A DNA stretch of 64,000 bases from Streptomyces avicenniae (lineage in GTDB: Bacteria; Actinomycetota; Actinomycetes; Streptomycetales; Streptomycetaceae): the NCBI RefSeq assembly GCF_000719135.1, contig NZ_JOEK01000003.1, forward strand, positions 124,001-188,000, read 5' to 3'. Each line of letters opens with the position of its first letter. The stretch's first letter is position 1. The notes below the pieces were generated by a model. It searched no databases, had not been told where the DNA came from, and saw only the letters and a program-made list of their open reading frames with translations. Positions 42,349-51,158 of the stretch are shown in pieces. The position numbers and the translations under genes are program-made.

Positions 42349-42594
42349 ATGACAGCACCTCCTCTCGCGCCGCCGGGCGGCGGCGCCCCCGCGACCGGCC
42401 GTCCCGCGCCGCGCGTCCGTCGTCACCGCACGGGCCGCGCCGAGACGGTGGGGTACGCCGTCGCCGGGCTGATCCTCGTCGTCGGGGGCGCGCTGCTGAC
42501 GTCCGTCGTCCTGAACTGGCTGGTCGGCCCGGCGGTCGTCGTGGCGTGCGTCGCGGTCGCGGGGCGCGTCGGCGAGTGGCGGCGGGCGCGGTGA
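42349..42594 (+). CDS. Small membrane protein coupled to the YdjM-like gene
   Basis: 81 residues. A Pro/Ala/Gly-rich N-tail (1-30) precedes two close hydrophobic segments (about 34-71, VGYAVAGLILVVGGALLTSV, LVGPAVVVACVAVAG). Its TGA overlaps the GTG of the next gene by 4 bases, so it is a real, coupled gene. TAGCGT (42336-42341) sits 7 bases before the ATG, a leaderless start. Function unknown. Confidence 0.65.
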   Translation: MTAPPLAPPGGGAPATGRPAPRVRRHRTGRAETVGYAVAGLILVVGGALLTSVVLNWLVGPAVVVACVAVAGRVGEWRRAR

Positions 42595-43526
42595 GCTGGG
42601 CCGCGCACGAGCTGGAGAGCTATCTCCTGCACAAGCACCTCAAGGTCAAGGTGTCCTTCCTGGCCATCCTCGTCGGCTGTCTCGCGCCCGACATGCTCAC
42701 CAAGCTGCCGGTGTACGGCATCCGGCTCGGCAGCCTCGTCGTCCGGCCCGACGAGCCGTGGGACTACCACCGGGGCTGGCCTGGCGCCGGGTTCACGCAC
42801 TCGCTGATGTTCGGGGTCGTCCTCGGCCTGCTCGTGCTGTGGCTGTTCAGGAGCAGGCCGTGGGCGCTCGGGCTGTTCGTCGGCACGTCGGCGCACGTCC
42901 TCACCGACGTCTTCGACAGCGTCGGGACGATGGCCCTCTTCCCGTTCACGACGCAGCACTACACGACGGGCATGTGGGCGTACGCGGCGCAGGCCGGGCG
43001 GTACGGCGACGCCGCCGCCTACTACGGCAGCCTCGGTCTCGTCTGGGACCTCCTCTGGCTCGCGCTGGCCCTCGTCGGCTTCCGGGCCCTGCGGGCGCGG
43101 TACTTCTTCGGGGAGGTCGTGCCGTCCGATCCGGCGTGGGGGTGGCTGCGGCGGCGGCTGCGGATGTCGGACCGGGTCATGCTGGCGTGCTACCGGGCCT
43201 ACTTCGTCTACGGGGCCTGCCGCATCTTCGGCTGGACGGCGTGGGCGCGGCTCGTCGAGGGCGCGCCGATGGACTGGGAGTGGGGCGGGCCCTACTGGGT
43301 GGACAAGGTCACGCCGGAGCCGACGCCGCTGGGGGAGCTGGCCGTCAGGACGGGGGTCGGGATGGGCGGCCTCGTGGTGACGGTGTGGGTGCTGTGGCTG
43401 GTGGTCGGTCGGCGCCTGTGGCGGGCGGCGGGCCCGGACCCGGAGGCCGGGGGAGCCTCCAAGGGCTTGGTGCCGGGGCCGGTGCCGGGGCCGGGGCCGG
43501 TTTCGGCGTCGGCGGGGAAGGGGTGA
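42591..43526 (+). CDS. YdjM-like membrane-bound metal-dependent hydrolase, predicted
   Basis: 311 residues. N-terminal AAHELESYLLHKHLKVK and the block PGAGFTHSLMFGVVLGLLVL (about 63-82), with FVGTSAHVLTDVFDS (about 97-111), match the membrane-bound LexA-regulated YdjM type, whose His/Asp residues would bind metal in the membrane. About 5 hydrophobic segments. The C-terminal 30 residues are low-complexity Gly-Pro (GPVPGPGPV). GTG start fixed by the 4-base overlap. Substrate unknown. Confidence 0.75.
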   Translation: MSWAAHELESYLLHKHLKVKVSFLAILVGCLAPDMLTKLPVYGIRLGSLVVRPDEPWDYHRGWPGAGFTHSLMFGVVLGLLVLWLFRSRPWALGLFVGTSAHVLTDVFDSVGTMALFPFTTQHYTTGMWAYAAQAGRYGDAAAYYGSLGLVWDLLWLALALVGFRALRARYFFGEVVPSDPAWGWLRRRLRMSDRVMLACYRAYFVYGACRIFGWTAWARLVEGAPMDWEWGGPYWVDKVTPEPTPLGELAVRTGVGMGGLVVTVWVLWLVVGRRLWRAAGPDPEAGGASKGLVPGPVPGPGPVSASAGKG

Positions 43527-43807
43527 CCAGCGCTCCGGCGCGATTGTCAGTGGTCGATGTCACACTCTGTGACGGATCGTTCGTTGATCGGTGACATGGA
43601 GGGTGAGGCATGGACGGCGGGGGCGGTACCGGGGTCTGGCGCCGGTGGGGCGCGGCGCTGTGGGCGCGGTGGTGGCGAGGGGCGTGGGGGTGGTTGCGCG
43701 GGGAGCGTGCCGGGGGAGGGGCGCGGTCCCCTGGGCGGGGGAGAGGGCTCCGCCCGGTCCGGCGGGTGGGGGCGCCGGACCGGTGCGGGCGGACGTTACG
43801 GCCGCGC

Positions 43808-45898
43808 TCAGCCCAGCTCGCCCGGCAGCGGCTCGGTGTGCGTGATGGTCAGGCCGGAGACCGCGCGGGTCAGGCAGACGTACAGGCGGCGCAGCCCGGT
43901 GCGGCGGTCGGGCTCGCCCGCCACGACGGCCGCCGGTTCGTCGAGCACCACGTAGTCGTACTCCAGGCCCTTCGCGAGCGACGCGGGCACCAGCGTCAGC
44001 CGCGCCCCCGCCGACGTCTCCTCGCCCGGCGCGAGGAAGGGCAGGCCCGCCGCCTCAAGCGCCTCGGCCAGGGCGGGCCGCCGCGCGTCGGCGGCGATCA
44101 GGCCGACCGAGCCCTCGCGCCGCAGCGCGTCACGGCACGCGTCCACCACGGCGCCGTCCTTCGTCACCTGCCGGATCGCGAACGACCCGGCGGCGTCACG
44201 GACCGAGGTCGCCTCCGTCAGCTCGGGCGCGATCGCGGGCAGCAGGCGCGAGGCGTACGCGATGACCGTGCGCGGCACGCGGAAGCCCTGCGTCAGCTCC
44301 TCGACCCGGCCGTCGGGCTTGCCGAGGTGCGCCAGCGCGGAGGCCCAGTCGTCGGTGGCCCACGGCGTCGTGCCCTGCGCGATGTCGCCGAGGATCGTCG
44401 CCGAGCCCGTGCTGCACCGCCGCCCCACCGCGCGGTACTGCATCGGCGACAGGTCCTGCGCCTCGTCGAGCACCACGTGGCCGAGCGAGCCGGTGCGCTC
44501 CACCAGGTCGTGCGCCTCGTCGATGAGGACGGCGTCCGCCGCCGACCAGCGGACGGACTTCAGGCCGCGCGGCGCCCGCTCCCACAGGATCGCGCGCTGC
44601 TCCTCCGCGTCGAGGACGCCGTCCGCCTGCTCCGCGAGGAAGTCCGCGTCCGAGAGCAGCCGCAGGACCAGCTTCGCCGGATCCACCGGCGGAAGGGCCG
44701 CCTTCACCGCCGCCTTCACGGCCGGGGTGCGGGCCACCGCGTTCTGCACGCGGTCGTCCGGTGCCTCGCCCGCCTGTTCCATCTGGACGAGCACGAGGTG
44801 CGCGATCCGCTGCGGCAGCGCCTCGCGCGCCGCCCCGTAGCGGATGTCCCGGTCGAGGAGCTGGCGGACCAGCTCCCCCAACTCCCCGGCGCTCACGCGC
44901 CAGCGGCGCGAGCCGCGCACCACGACGACGCCCTCCTCCGGCATCCGCACCCCGGCCCGTACCGCCCGGCGCAGCACCTCCGCCATCCGCGCGTCGCCCT
45001 TGATCCCGGCGGCCACCGCGTCGTCGGCGCCGCGCACCTCGACCCGGCCGACCAGCTCCCCCACGGTCGCCTGCTTCACCTCCAGCTCGCCCAGGGTCGG
45101 CAGGACCTGCTCGATGTAGCGCAGGAAGGAGCGGTTCGGCCCGACGACCAGCGTGCCGGTACGGGCCAGCCGCTCCCGGTGCGCGTACAGGAGATACGCG
45201 ACGCGGTGCAGGCCCACGGCCGTCTTCCCCGTGCCGGGCGCCCCCTGGACGCAGACGGTGCCGGTGAGCGGGGCGCGGACGAGTTCGTCCTGCTCGGGCT
45301 GGATCGTCGCGACGATGTCGCGCATCGGGCCGACGCGCGGTTTCTCGATCTCCTGCTGGAGCAGCGCGCTGGCCGTCTCCGCCTCCGCCGGGTCCGTGAG
45401 GTGCTCGTCCTCGTAGGCGGTCAGCTCCCCGCCGTCGTAGCCGAAGCGGCGGCGCAGCCCGACGTCCTGCGGGTCGTTCCTGGTCGCCCGGTAGAAGGGC
45501 TGCGAGACGGGCGCGCGCCAGTCGATGACCATCGGGTCGCCGTGCGCGTCGTGGACGTGGCGGCGGCCGATGTAGAAGCGGTGGCCGTGCTCGCCGTCGT
45601 CGTCCACGGAGTGGTCGAAATCGAGGCGGCCGAAGAAGAGGGGCGTCCCGGAGAGGTCGGCCAGCGCCTTGATGCGCAGGGCGATCCCGGACGCGAGGAC
45701 CTCGGCGTTCACCCAGTTCGCGGCGACGTCGGAGATGTCGAGCGCCTCGGTCTCCGCGCGCATGGCGCGCAGGGCGGCCCGCGAGGCGGCGAGATGGGCC
45801 TGTTCCCTGGCGAGCGGCGCGTGGTCGTCCTGGTCGGGGGGCGGCGGGGCGGGCTCGGGGGAGGCCGACGAGGCGGCGGACGCGGAAGAAGCGGGCAT
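43808..45898 (-). CDS. HelD/HelR-like RNA polymerase-recycling ATPase
   Basis: 696 residues. UvrD-like superfamily 1 ATPase: a coiled N-terminal arm (about 30-75), VQGAPGTGKTAVGLHR (Walker A, about 220-235), HVVLDEAQDLSPMQ (Walker B, about 475), ILGDIAQGTTPW (about 497), TLVPASLAKGLEYDYVVLDE (about 628) and RRLYVCLTRA near the end. HelD proteins pry stalled RNA polymerase off DNA; the Streptomyces form HelR also dislodges rifamycins. GGAGG is 7 bases before the ATG. It has a TTGCGC-18-TATGCT promoter and a ~110-base leader with two hairpins. The 281 bases downstream (43527-43807) hold no gene. Confidence 0.88.
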   Translation of the reverse strand: MPASSASAASSASPEPAPPPPDQDDHAPLAREQAHLAASRAALRAMRAETEALDISDVAANWVNAEVLASGIALRIKALADLSGTPLFFGRLDFDHSVDDDGEHGHRFYIGRRHVHDAHGDPMVIDWRAPVSQPFYRATRNDPQDVGLRRRFGYDGGELTAYEDEHLTDPAEAETASALLQQEIEKPRVGPMRDIVATIQPEQDELVRAPLTGTVCVQGAPGTGKTAVGLHRVAYLLYAHRERLARTGTLVVGPNRSFLRYIEQVLPTLGELEVKQATVGELVGRVEVRGADDAVAAGIKGDARMAEVLRRAVRAGVRMPEEGVVVVRGSRRWRVSAGELGELVRQLLDRDIRYGAAREALPQRIAHLVLVQMEQAGEAPDDRVQNAVARTPAVKAAVKAALPPVDPAKLVLRLLSDADFLAEQADGVLDAEEQRAILWERAPRGLKSVRWSAADAVLIDEAHDLVERTGSLGHVVLDEAQDLSPMQYRAVGRRCSTGSATILGDIAQGTTPWATDDWASALAHLGKPDGRVEELTQGFRVPRTVIAYASRLLPAIAPELTEATSVRDAAGSFAIRQVTKDGAVVDACRDALRREGSVGLIAADARRPALAEALEAAGLPFLAPGEETSAGARLTLVPASLAKGLEYDYVVLDEPAAVVAGEPDRRTGLRRLYVCLTRAVSGLTITHTEPLPGELG

Positions 45899-45951
45899 GG
45901 CGGTGCCTCCGGCGGGTGGATCGGGGCGGGTACGTCCGTGGCAGCGGACTC

Positions 45952-46003
45952 GTCGGCCGGTTTCCGTCCGGCCGACTCCTGCCGGGCGGTGGCGCCGCAG
46001 GAG
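45952..46003 (-). promoter_or_regulatory. Two stem-loops in the HelD/HelR leader
   Basis: Hairpin A: CTCCTGC (45976-45982) with GCAGGAG (45997-46003). Hairpin B: GTCGGCCGG (45952-45960) with CCGGCCGAC (45968-45976), loop of 7. They share base 45976, so lie back to back in the predicted 5' leader. They could be a terminator/attenuator or a regulator site. Confidence 0.5.
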
Positions 46004-46015
46004 GGGAAGCACGGG

Positions 46016-46045
46016 AGCATAGGGCGGGCGGCCGGAGGCGCGCAA
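46016..46045 (-). promoter_or_regulatory. Predicted promoter of the HelD/HelR gene
   Basis: Minus-strand TTGCGC (46045-46040), 18-base spacer, TATGCT (46021-46016). This and the leader hairpins account for the gap 45899-46045; 46046-46264 holds no recognisable gene or repeat. Confidence 0.55.
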
Positions 46046-46264
46046 ATTGTTTCCCGCCGCACGGCGCGGGCTCCGCCCCGGTGGCACGGCAGGGCCAGTC
46101 CGAGCCGGGCGTGGGCCGGGGCGGGCGTGGTTCGGCCGCGGGCGCGGGCCGGTGTCGGGGGCGTTCCCTAGGGGGTTGCCCGGCCGGGACCCCAGCAGGA
46201 TCGGGGGCGCGCTCGGACCTGCGGGCGATGCCGGGTGACCAGGGCGGACGGCAGTCTGGTCGGC

Positions 46265-46441
46265 ATGAGCAGCATCAGCGCACACGCCACCACGACCACC
46301 GGCCGGATCGCCGTCAGGCGGACCAGGCACCTGCTGAGCGGCGCCCTGCGCGCGGTCCGGGTCATGGCCGGTACGGCCGTCGAGGTCGCCGTCCTCGGGC
46401 GCGTCGATGGGGAGCCCGGCCTCGTGCGCCAGCCGCGCTGA
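46265..46441 (+). CDS. Small conserved-looking protein with amphipathic helix
   Basis: 58 residues: MSSISAHATTTTGRIAVRRT, then a hydrophobic stretch HLLSGALRAVRVMAGTAVEV and VAVLGRVDGEP. A short Ser/Thr-rich N-tail plus one long helix, typical of tiny actinobacterial proteins of unknown function. CAGTCT lies 7 bases before the ATG, fitting leaderless expression. It is supported by codon use only, hence low confidence. Confidence 0.4.
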   Translation: MSSISAHATTTTGRIAVRRTRHLLSGALRAVRVMAGTAVEVAVLGRVDGEPGLVRQPR

Positions 46442-46767
46442 GGCCCGTCGGCCCCGCCGTCGGGGCCGCCGCCGGGGACGTGACCGACCGGTCCGTGCCG
46501 TGCGGTGGCGGGCGGCGGCGCGCGGGCACCGGGCCGGGCGTGGCCCGGTCCTGTGCCGTCCGCACCGGTGGGGCGTCCGGGTGGACGAGGGGACCACCCG
46601 GGCGTCCTCGGGCACCGGGCGACGTCCGCCGGACGTCAGGCGCGGCGGACGGCCTGGTGACGGGCGGACGGGCGCCGGTCGGGCCGCCCTCGCGGCCCGG
46701 GCCGGTCGCGAGGTCGCCGCATCCTCCGGGACACGGGCGGACGGGCGGACGGGCGGACGGGCGGCGG
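46442..46767. other. Gene-free GC-rich gap with an 8-bp tandem repeat
   Basis: 326 bases without a credible gene on either strand. It ends with four exact tandem copies of ACGGGCGG (46733-46764), directly before the stop of the XPB helicase gene. No clear terminator was found. Confidence 0.6.
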
Positions 46768-48432
46768 TCAGGAGGCGTCGCGGCGGCCCTCGTCGCCGAA
46801 GGACGGCACGTCGGACGCGTCCATGATCCGGTAGGCGTAGCCCTGCTCGGCGAGGAACCGCTGCCGGTGCGCCGCGAAGTCCTGGTCGATCGTGTCGCGC
46901 GCGACCACCGAGTAGAAGCGCGCCTCGTGACCGTCCGCCTTGGGCCGCAGGACCCGGCCGAGCCGCTGCGCCTCCTCCTGGCGCGAGCCGAAGGTGCCGG
47001 ACACCTGGATGGCGACCGTCGCCTCGGGCAGGTCGATCGAGAAGTTCGCGACCTTGGAGACGACCAGGACGTTCAGCTCGCCGGAGCGGAACGCGTCGAA
47101 CAGCTTCTCGCGCTGCGTGTTGGTCGTCTCGCCCTTGATGACCGGGACGCCGAGCCGTTCGCCCAGCTCGTCCAGCTGGTCGATGTACTGGCCGATCACC
47201 AGCGTCTGCTGGCCCGCGTGCTGTCTGACCAGGGCCTCGGTGATGCGCTGCTTGGCGTCCGTGGTCGCGCAGAAGCGGTACCTGTCCTCGGGCTCCGCCA
47301 TGGCGTACGCGAGCCGCTCCGACTCGGTGAGGTCCACCCGGACCTCGACGCAGTCGGCGGGCGCGATGTACCCCTGGGACTCGATCTCCTTCCAGGGGGC
47401 GTCGAAGCGCTTGGGCCCGATGAGCGAGAAGACGTCGGACTCCCGCCCGTCCTCCCGCACCAGCGTCGCCGTCAGCCCGAGCCGCCGCCGCGCCTGGAGG
47501 TCGGCGGTGAACTTGAAGACGGGCGCGGGCAGCAGGTGCACCTCGTCGTAGACGATCAGCCCCCAGTCGCGGGAGTCGAACAGCTCCAGGTGCGGGTAGA
47601 CGCCCTTCCGCCGTGTCGTGAGGACCTGGTAGGTCGCGATCGTGACCGGGCGGATCTCCTTGCGCGTGCCGCTGTACTCGCCGATCTCGTCGGCGGTGAG
47701 CGAGGTGCGTCTGACCAGCTCGGACTTCCACTGCCTGGCCGAGACGGTGTTGGTGACGAGGATCAGCGTCGTGGACTCCGCCCGCGCCATCGCCCCCGCG
47801 CCGACCAGCGTCTTGCCCGCGCCGCACGGCAGCACCACGACCCCCGACCCGCCGTGCCAGAAGCCCTCCACGGCCTGCCGCTGGTAGGGCCGCAGCTGCC
47901 AGCCGTCCTCGTCCAGCTTGATGGGGTGCGCCTCGCCGTCCACGTAGCCCGCCAGGTCCTCTGCGGGCCAGCCGAGCCGCAGCAGCGCCTGCTTGATCTG
48001 GCCGCGCTCCGAGGGGTGGACGACGACGGTGTCCGGGTCGAGCCGCGCGCCGACCAGCGGCTGGATGCGCTTGCTGCGCAGGATCTCCTCCAGCACCGGC
48101 CGGTCCGTCGTCTGGAGGACGAGCCCGTGCGCGGGGTGCTTCATGAGGGACAGGCGGCCGTACCGCGCCATGGTCTCGGCGATGTCCACGAGGAGCGCCT
48201 GCGGCACGGGGTAGCGGGAGTACGTGACGAGCGCGTCCACGACCTGCTCGGCGTCGTGCCCCGCGGCGCGGGCGTTCCACAGGCCGAGGGGCGTGACGCG
48301 GTAGGTGTGGATGTGCTCCGGCGCGCGCTCCAGCTCGGCGAACGGGGCGATGGCGCGGCGGCACTCGTCGGCCTGCTCGTGATCGACTTCGAGGAGCAGG
48401 GTCTTGTCACTCTGGACGATCAGGCAGGACAC
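46768..48432 (-). CDS. XPB-type DNA helicase
   Basis: 554 residues, like mycobacterial Ercc3/XPB (Rv0861c). N-terminal damage-recognition-like domain (about 1-170), then superfamily 2 helicase motifs: LRPYQRQAVE (Q-like), VLPCGAGKTLVGAGAM (I, about 198), IVYDEVHLL (II), LTATLVREDG (III, RED motif of XPB), VIKGETTNTQREKLFDAF, VVSKVANFSIDLPEA (V) and RQEEAQRLGRVLRPK (VI). It unwinds DNA 3'-5' in repair. The GTG start has GGAGG 7 bases upstream. Its usual partner gene (52947-55352) lies 4.5 kb away. Confidence 0.93.
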   Translation of the reverse strand: MSCLIVQSDKTLLLEVDHEQADECRRAIAPFAELERAPEHIHTYRVTPLGLWNARAAGHDAEQVVDALVTYSRYPVPQALLVDIAETMARYGRLSLMKHPAHGLVLQTTDRPVLEEILRSKRIQPLVGARLDPDTVVVHPSERGQIKQALLRLGWPAEDLAGYVDGEAHPIKLDEDGWQLRPYQRQAVEGFWHGGSGVVVLPCGAGKTLVGAGAMARAESTTLILVTNTVSARQWKSELVRRTSLTADEIGEYSGTRKEIRPVTIATYQVLTTRRKGVYPHLELFDSRDWGLIVYDEVHLLPAPVFKFTADLQARRRLGLTATLVREDGRESDVFSLIGPKRFDAPWKEIESQGYIAPADCVEVRVDLTESERLAYAMAEPEDRYRFCATTDAKQRITEALVRQHAGQQTLVIGQYIDQLDELGERLGVPVIKGETTNTQREKLFDAFRSGELNVLVVSKVANFSIDLPEATVAIQVSGTFGSRQEEAQRLGRVLRPKADGHEARFYSVVARDTIDQDFAAHRQRFLAEQGYAYRIMDASDVPSFGDEGRRDAS

Positions 48433-48621
48433 GCATACCTCCGGGGTCGGGATCGTCCTGTGACGGACGGCACGGTGCTCCCCGGCCGTCCCGGCCGGTG
48501 CCTTCCGGGAAACCGGAAAAAGCGTGCCGCCATCCGCGTTCGACGTTCACGCGAAACAAAGAATTCTACCCCGGTCCAGGGCGCGGCGGGCCGTCTGCCA
48601 GGTGTTCTGCCGGGGCGGGCG

Positions 48622-49506
48622 TCAGCGCAGGGCGGCGTAGATCCCGGTCTGCTCGGGGGAGGGGCCGCCCGCGCCCGACGCGACGGACCACAGCGCGTTC
48701 TGGAGCACCCGGCCGAGGGTCCAGGCGCGGGCCCGCGCGCGATCGACGCCGAGGAGGCCGGTCATCAGGTCGAAGCGGGCGCGCGTGCCGTCCGGCGTCC
48801 AGCGGTTGTGGAGGGCGGGCGCGAGGTCGAAGCAGGGGTCGCCGACGAGGGGCTTCGGGTCGATGGCGAGCCACGGTTCGCGGCCGGAGCCGAGGAGCGG
48901 CGCGAGGACGTTCTCGTAGTGCAGGTCCCAGTGCAGGAGCCGGTCGCCCGGCTCGTCGCGCACCTCGCGGACGGCCGCCGCGCAGTCCCGCAGCAGCGGG
49001 CGGCAGACGGGATCGGCGTCCCGCAGGGCCGTGGGGACGCGGGCGAGCATGGCGTCCGCGAGGTCGCGCAACTGCCGCAGCCCTGGCGGGGGCGTGGCGG
49101 CGGTGAGGCGGGCGAGCAGCCCGGTGAGGAGGGTGACGGCCTCGCGTGCGTCGGCGACGTCGGCCAGTGAGCGCTGCGACAGGCGTTCCAGCAGCATCGA
49201 GCCGGTCCCGGGGTGGTGGGCGAGGAGGCGTACGGCGCCGTCCCCGTCCCAGGCGGCGAGGGCGGACGGCTCGCCCTCGGTCTCCTCGTCGGGCGGCTGG
49301 AGCTTGAGGACGGCGGGGATGCCGTCCCCGGTCGTGACCGGGAGGACGAGGGCGACCATGCCGTGCATGGCCGGGCCGGTGGGGCGCAGCCGCCATTCCG
49401 CCAGCATGCGGTCGGCGAGCGCGGGGAGGGCGGCCGTCCAGGCGCGCCCCGCGTCGCCGGAGAAGGCGGCGTGGTGCGCGGCGAGGCGCGGCGGGACGGT
49501 GATCAC
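48622..49506 (-). CDS. Aminoglycoside phosphotransferase, APH(6)-like
   Basis: 294 residues. Streptomycin 6-kinase family pattern: MHGMVALVLPV, AVLKLQPPDEETEGEPSALA (about 65, ATP site Lys), LLERLSQRSLADV (about 105), LLHWDLHYENVLA (about 194, catalytic Asp) and WLAIDPKPLVGDPCFDLAPA (about 214). It may inactivate streptomycin-like drugs or phosphorylate another sugar. No streptomycin cluster is present. GTG 49506 is the likely start. Divergent from the ribbon-helix-helix gene across a perfect inverted repeat. Confidence 0.85.
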   Translation of the reverse strand: MITVPPRLAAHHAAFSGDAGRAWTAALPALADRMLAEWRLRPTGPAMHGMVALVLPVTTGDGIPAVLKLQPPDEETEGEPSALAAWDGDGAVRLLAHHPGTGSMLLERLSQRSLADVADAREAVTLLTGLLARLTAATPPPGLRQLRDLADAMLARVPTALRDADPVCRPLLRDCAAAVREVRDEPGDRLLHWDLHYENVLAPLLGSGREPWLAIDPKPLVGDPCFDLAPALHNRWTPDGTRARFDLMTGLLGVDRARARAWTLGRVLQNALWSVASGAGGPSPEQTGIYAALR

Positions 49507-49556
49507 GGCGCCAGCGTAGGGCGGGGCGCGGTTGGCCGACAGGGAGTGCGCCATCG

Positions 49557-49617
49557 GGCGCCACTCTGGCGCATGAGTGGCGCCAAGTGGGGCGCGCAAG
49601 GCTTGTGGATGGCGCCA
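49557..49617. promoter_or_regulatory. GGCGCC operator array between APH and ribbon-helix-helix genes
   Basis: GGCGCCACTC (49557-49566), 8 bases, GAGTGGCGCC (49575-49584): a perfect 10-bp inverted repeat. TGGCGCCAA occurs at 49578-49586 and again at 49610-49618, 32 bp (three helical turns) apart. Such spaced repeats suit a ribbon-helix-helix protein. Confidence 0.6.
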
Positions 49618-49638
49618 ATGTGGTGCCATGATGGCGTC

Positions 49639-50154
49639 ATGGACCTCACGCCCTATGTCGATCATCTGCGCCACGAGCTGGCGGTCGCCGCGGAGGCGGG
49701 CGGCGCGGACGCCCGTGCCCTGGCCGAGCGGTTGACCGCTCCCCTGGAGTCCGGCGCGCGGCTGACCCTGCTGAACGCGCTGTCCGACGCGATGGAGGAG
49801 GTCACGCGGGACCTGGCTCCCGGCTCCGTCGATGTGCGGCTGCGCGGTCTCGACCCGGAGTTCGTCGTCACCGCCCCGCCCGGGCCCGAGCACGGCGCCG
49901 ACGTGGCGCCGGACGTCACGGCCGCCCCCGTCGCCTCGCCTTCCGACGCCGACGACGGCGCCACCGCGCGCGTCAACTTCCGCCTCCCCGCCCACCTCAA
50001 GAGCCGCCTGGAGGAGGCGGCGGCCCGCGACGGTCTCTCCGTCAACGCCTGGCTGGTCCGCGCCACCACCGCCGCGCTGGAGCCGGACGCCCACGCCGGG
50101 ACGGTCAGGGGACGGTCCGCCGTCGGCCAGAAGTTCAGCGGCTGGGCCCGCTGA
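49639..50154 (+). CDS. HicB-like protein with C-terminal ribbon-helix-helix
   Basis: 171 residues. N-terminal part (1-65) is helical and unknown; the middle has Ala/Asp-rich linker; residues about 115-157 (ARVNFRLPAHLKSRLEEAAA, RDGLSVNAWLVRATTAALEP) form an Arc/HicB-type ribbon-helix-helix DNA-binding domain. It is annotated by likeness to HicB antitoxins, but no HicA toxin is next to it. It heads an operon with a DUF4097 protein and an ABC exporter and probably regulates it through the GGCGCC sites. Confidence 0.8.
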   Translation: MDLTPYVDHLRHELAVAAEAGGADARALAERLTAPLESGARLTLLNALSDAMEEVTRDLAPGSVDVRLRGLDPEFVVTAPPGPEHGADVAPDVTAAPVASPSDADDGATARVNFRLPAHLKSRLEEAAARDGLSVNAWLVRATTAALEPDAHAGTVRGRSAVGQKFSGWAR

Positions 50155-50241
50155 CGGGCGTCGGGCCCACCCTCCGCACACCCCTTCACCGGCCGCCCCC
50201 CAGCGGGGACGCGCCTTCCGAGCCAGCAGGACGGGACAGCC

Positions 50242-51090
50242 ATGCCTCTTTTCCCCACCCAACCCACCCAAGGGCCCCTCACCCTCACCCTGGAGTTCGA
50301 CGTCGGAGCGGTCGTCGTCACGGCGAGCGACCGCGACGACGCCTCCGTCGAGGTCCTGCCGCAGGACCCGGCGCGCGAGACCGACGTCCGCGCCGCCGAG
50401 CAGACCAGGGCCTCCCTCAGCGGCACCACGCTCGCGGTCAAGGGCCCCCGCAAGCGCTCCCTGTTCGGCAGGCCGGGGGCCCTCCGCGTCCTGGTCGGCC
50501 TGCCCGCCGGGTCGCACGTCCGCGCGACCGTGCCGATGGCCGACATGGTCTGCGAGGGCCCCCTGGGCGACGTCCACCTCAAGACGTCGCTCGGCGACCT
50601 CACCGTCGAGTCGGCGGCCAGGACCCAGCTGAAGACCTCGCACGGCGACATCAGGATCGGCCGCGCCACCGGCGACACGAAGGCGGGCTGCACGGGGCGG
50701 CTGACCGTCGGCGAGGTCACCGGCGCCGCCGACCTCAGCAACCTCACCGGCGAGACGGCCGTCGGCCGGGTCACCGGCGAGCTGCGCGCGGCCTCGTCCG
50801 ACGGCACCATCACCGTCGATGTCGCCCTCGCCACCGTCGATGTCCGCTCCGCGCGCGGCAGCATCCACGTCACCGAGGCGGTGCCGGGCGCGGCCGTCAC
50901 CCTGAAGACCGCCATGGGCGACATCGAGGTGGGCGTCCCCGGCACGACCGCCGCCTGGCTCGACCTGGCCACCGGCCTCGGCCGGGTACGCAACGACCTC
51001 GCCGCCACCGGCAGCCCCGCCGCGGACGAGGCCACGGTCGAGATCCGCGCCCGCGCCGACGTCGGCGACATCGTCGTCCACCGCGTCTGA
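50242..51090 (+). CDS. DUF4097 beta-strand-repeat protein
   Basis: 282 residues, no signal peptide. From about 60 to 280 short repeats with GD-, GE- and DI-turns (SLGDLTVES, SHGDIRIGRATGDTKAG, MGDIEVGVP) make a right-handed beta-helix-like DUF4097 domain, as in LiaG/adhesin-type proteins. Function unknown; often encoded near ABC exporters and envelope-stress genes. Positioned 87 bases after the ribbon-helix-helix gene and 68 before the ATPase gene. Confidence 0.85.
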   Translation: MPLFPTQPTQGPLTLTLEFDVGAVVVTASDRDDASVEVLPQDPARETDVRAAEQTRASLSGTTLAVKGPRKRSLFGRPGALRVLVGLPAGSHVRATVPMADMVCEGPLGDVHLKTSLGDLTVESAARTQLKTSHGDIRIGRATGDTKAGCTGRLTVGEVTGAADLSNLTGETAVGRVTGELRAASSDGTITVDVALATVDVRSARGSIHVTEAVPGAAVTLKTAMGDIEVGVPGTTAAWLDLATGLGRVRNDLAATGSPAADEATVEIRARADVGDIVVHRV

Positions 51091-51158
51091 CCCGCCGCGT
51101 CCGCCCCCACCGCGGACGACCCACCGCCCCGCCGACCGACACCAAGAGGGGGACCGGC

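Noticed and set aside
46733..46764. Tandem repeats considered as a CRISPR array
   Set aside because: Unit of 8 bp without spacers; no cas genes anywhere in the window.
43808..48364. 1518-codon minus-strand frame joining the HelD gene to the XPB region
   Set aside because: Only the part from 45898 to 43808 has helicase motifs and a ribosome site; the rest is the shadow of the XPB gene and spacer.
48503..48518. TTCCGG-GAAA-CCGGAA hairpin upstream of the XPB gene as a riboswitch or terminator
   Set aside because: Only 6 bp, no flanking conserved structure; kept as unexplained.
45916..49170. 1084-codon plus-strand frame across the XPB gene
   Set aside because: Composition rich in Arg, Gly and Ala without domains; antisense to a clear helicase.
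49639..50154. A HicA/HicB toxin-antitoxin pair
   Set aside because: The HicB-like ribbon-helix-helix is present but no small HicA-type toxin gene lies on either side.
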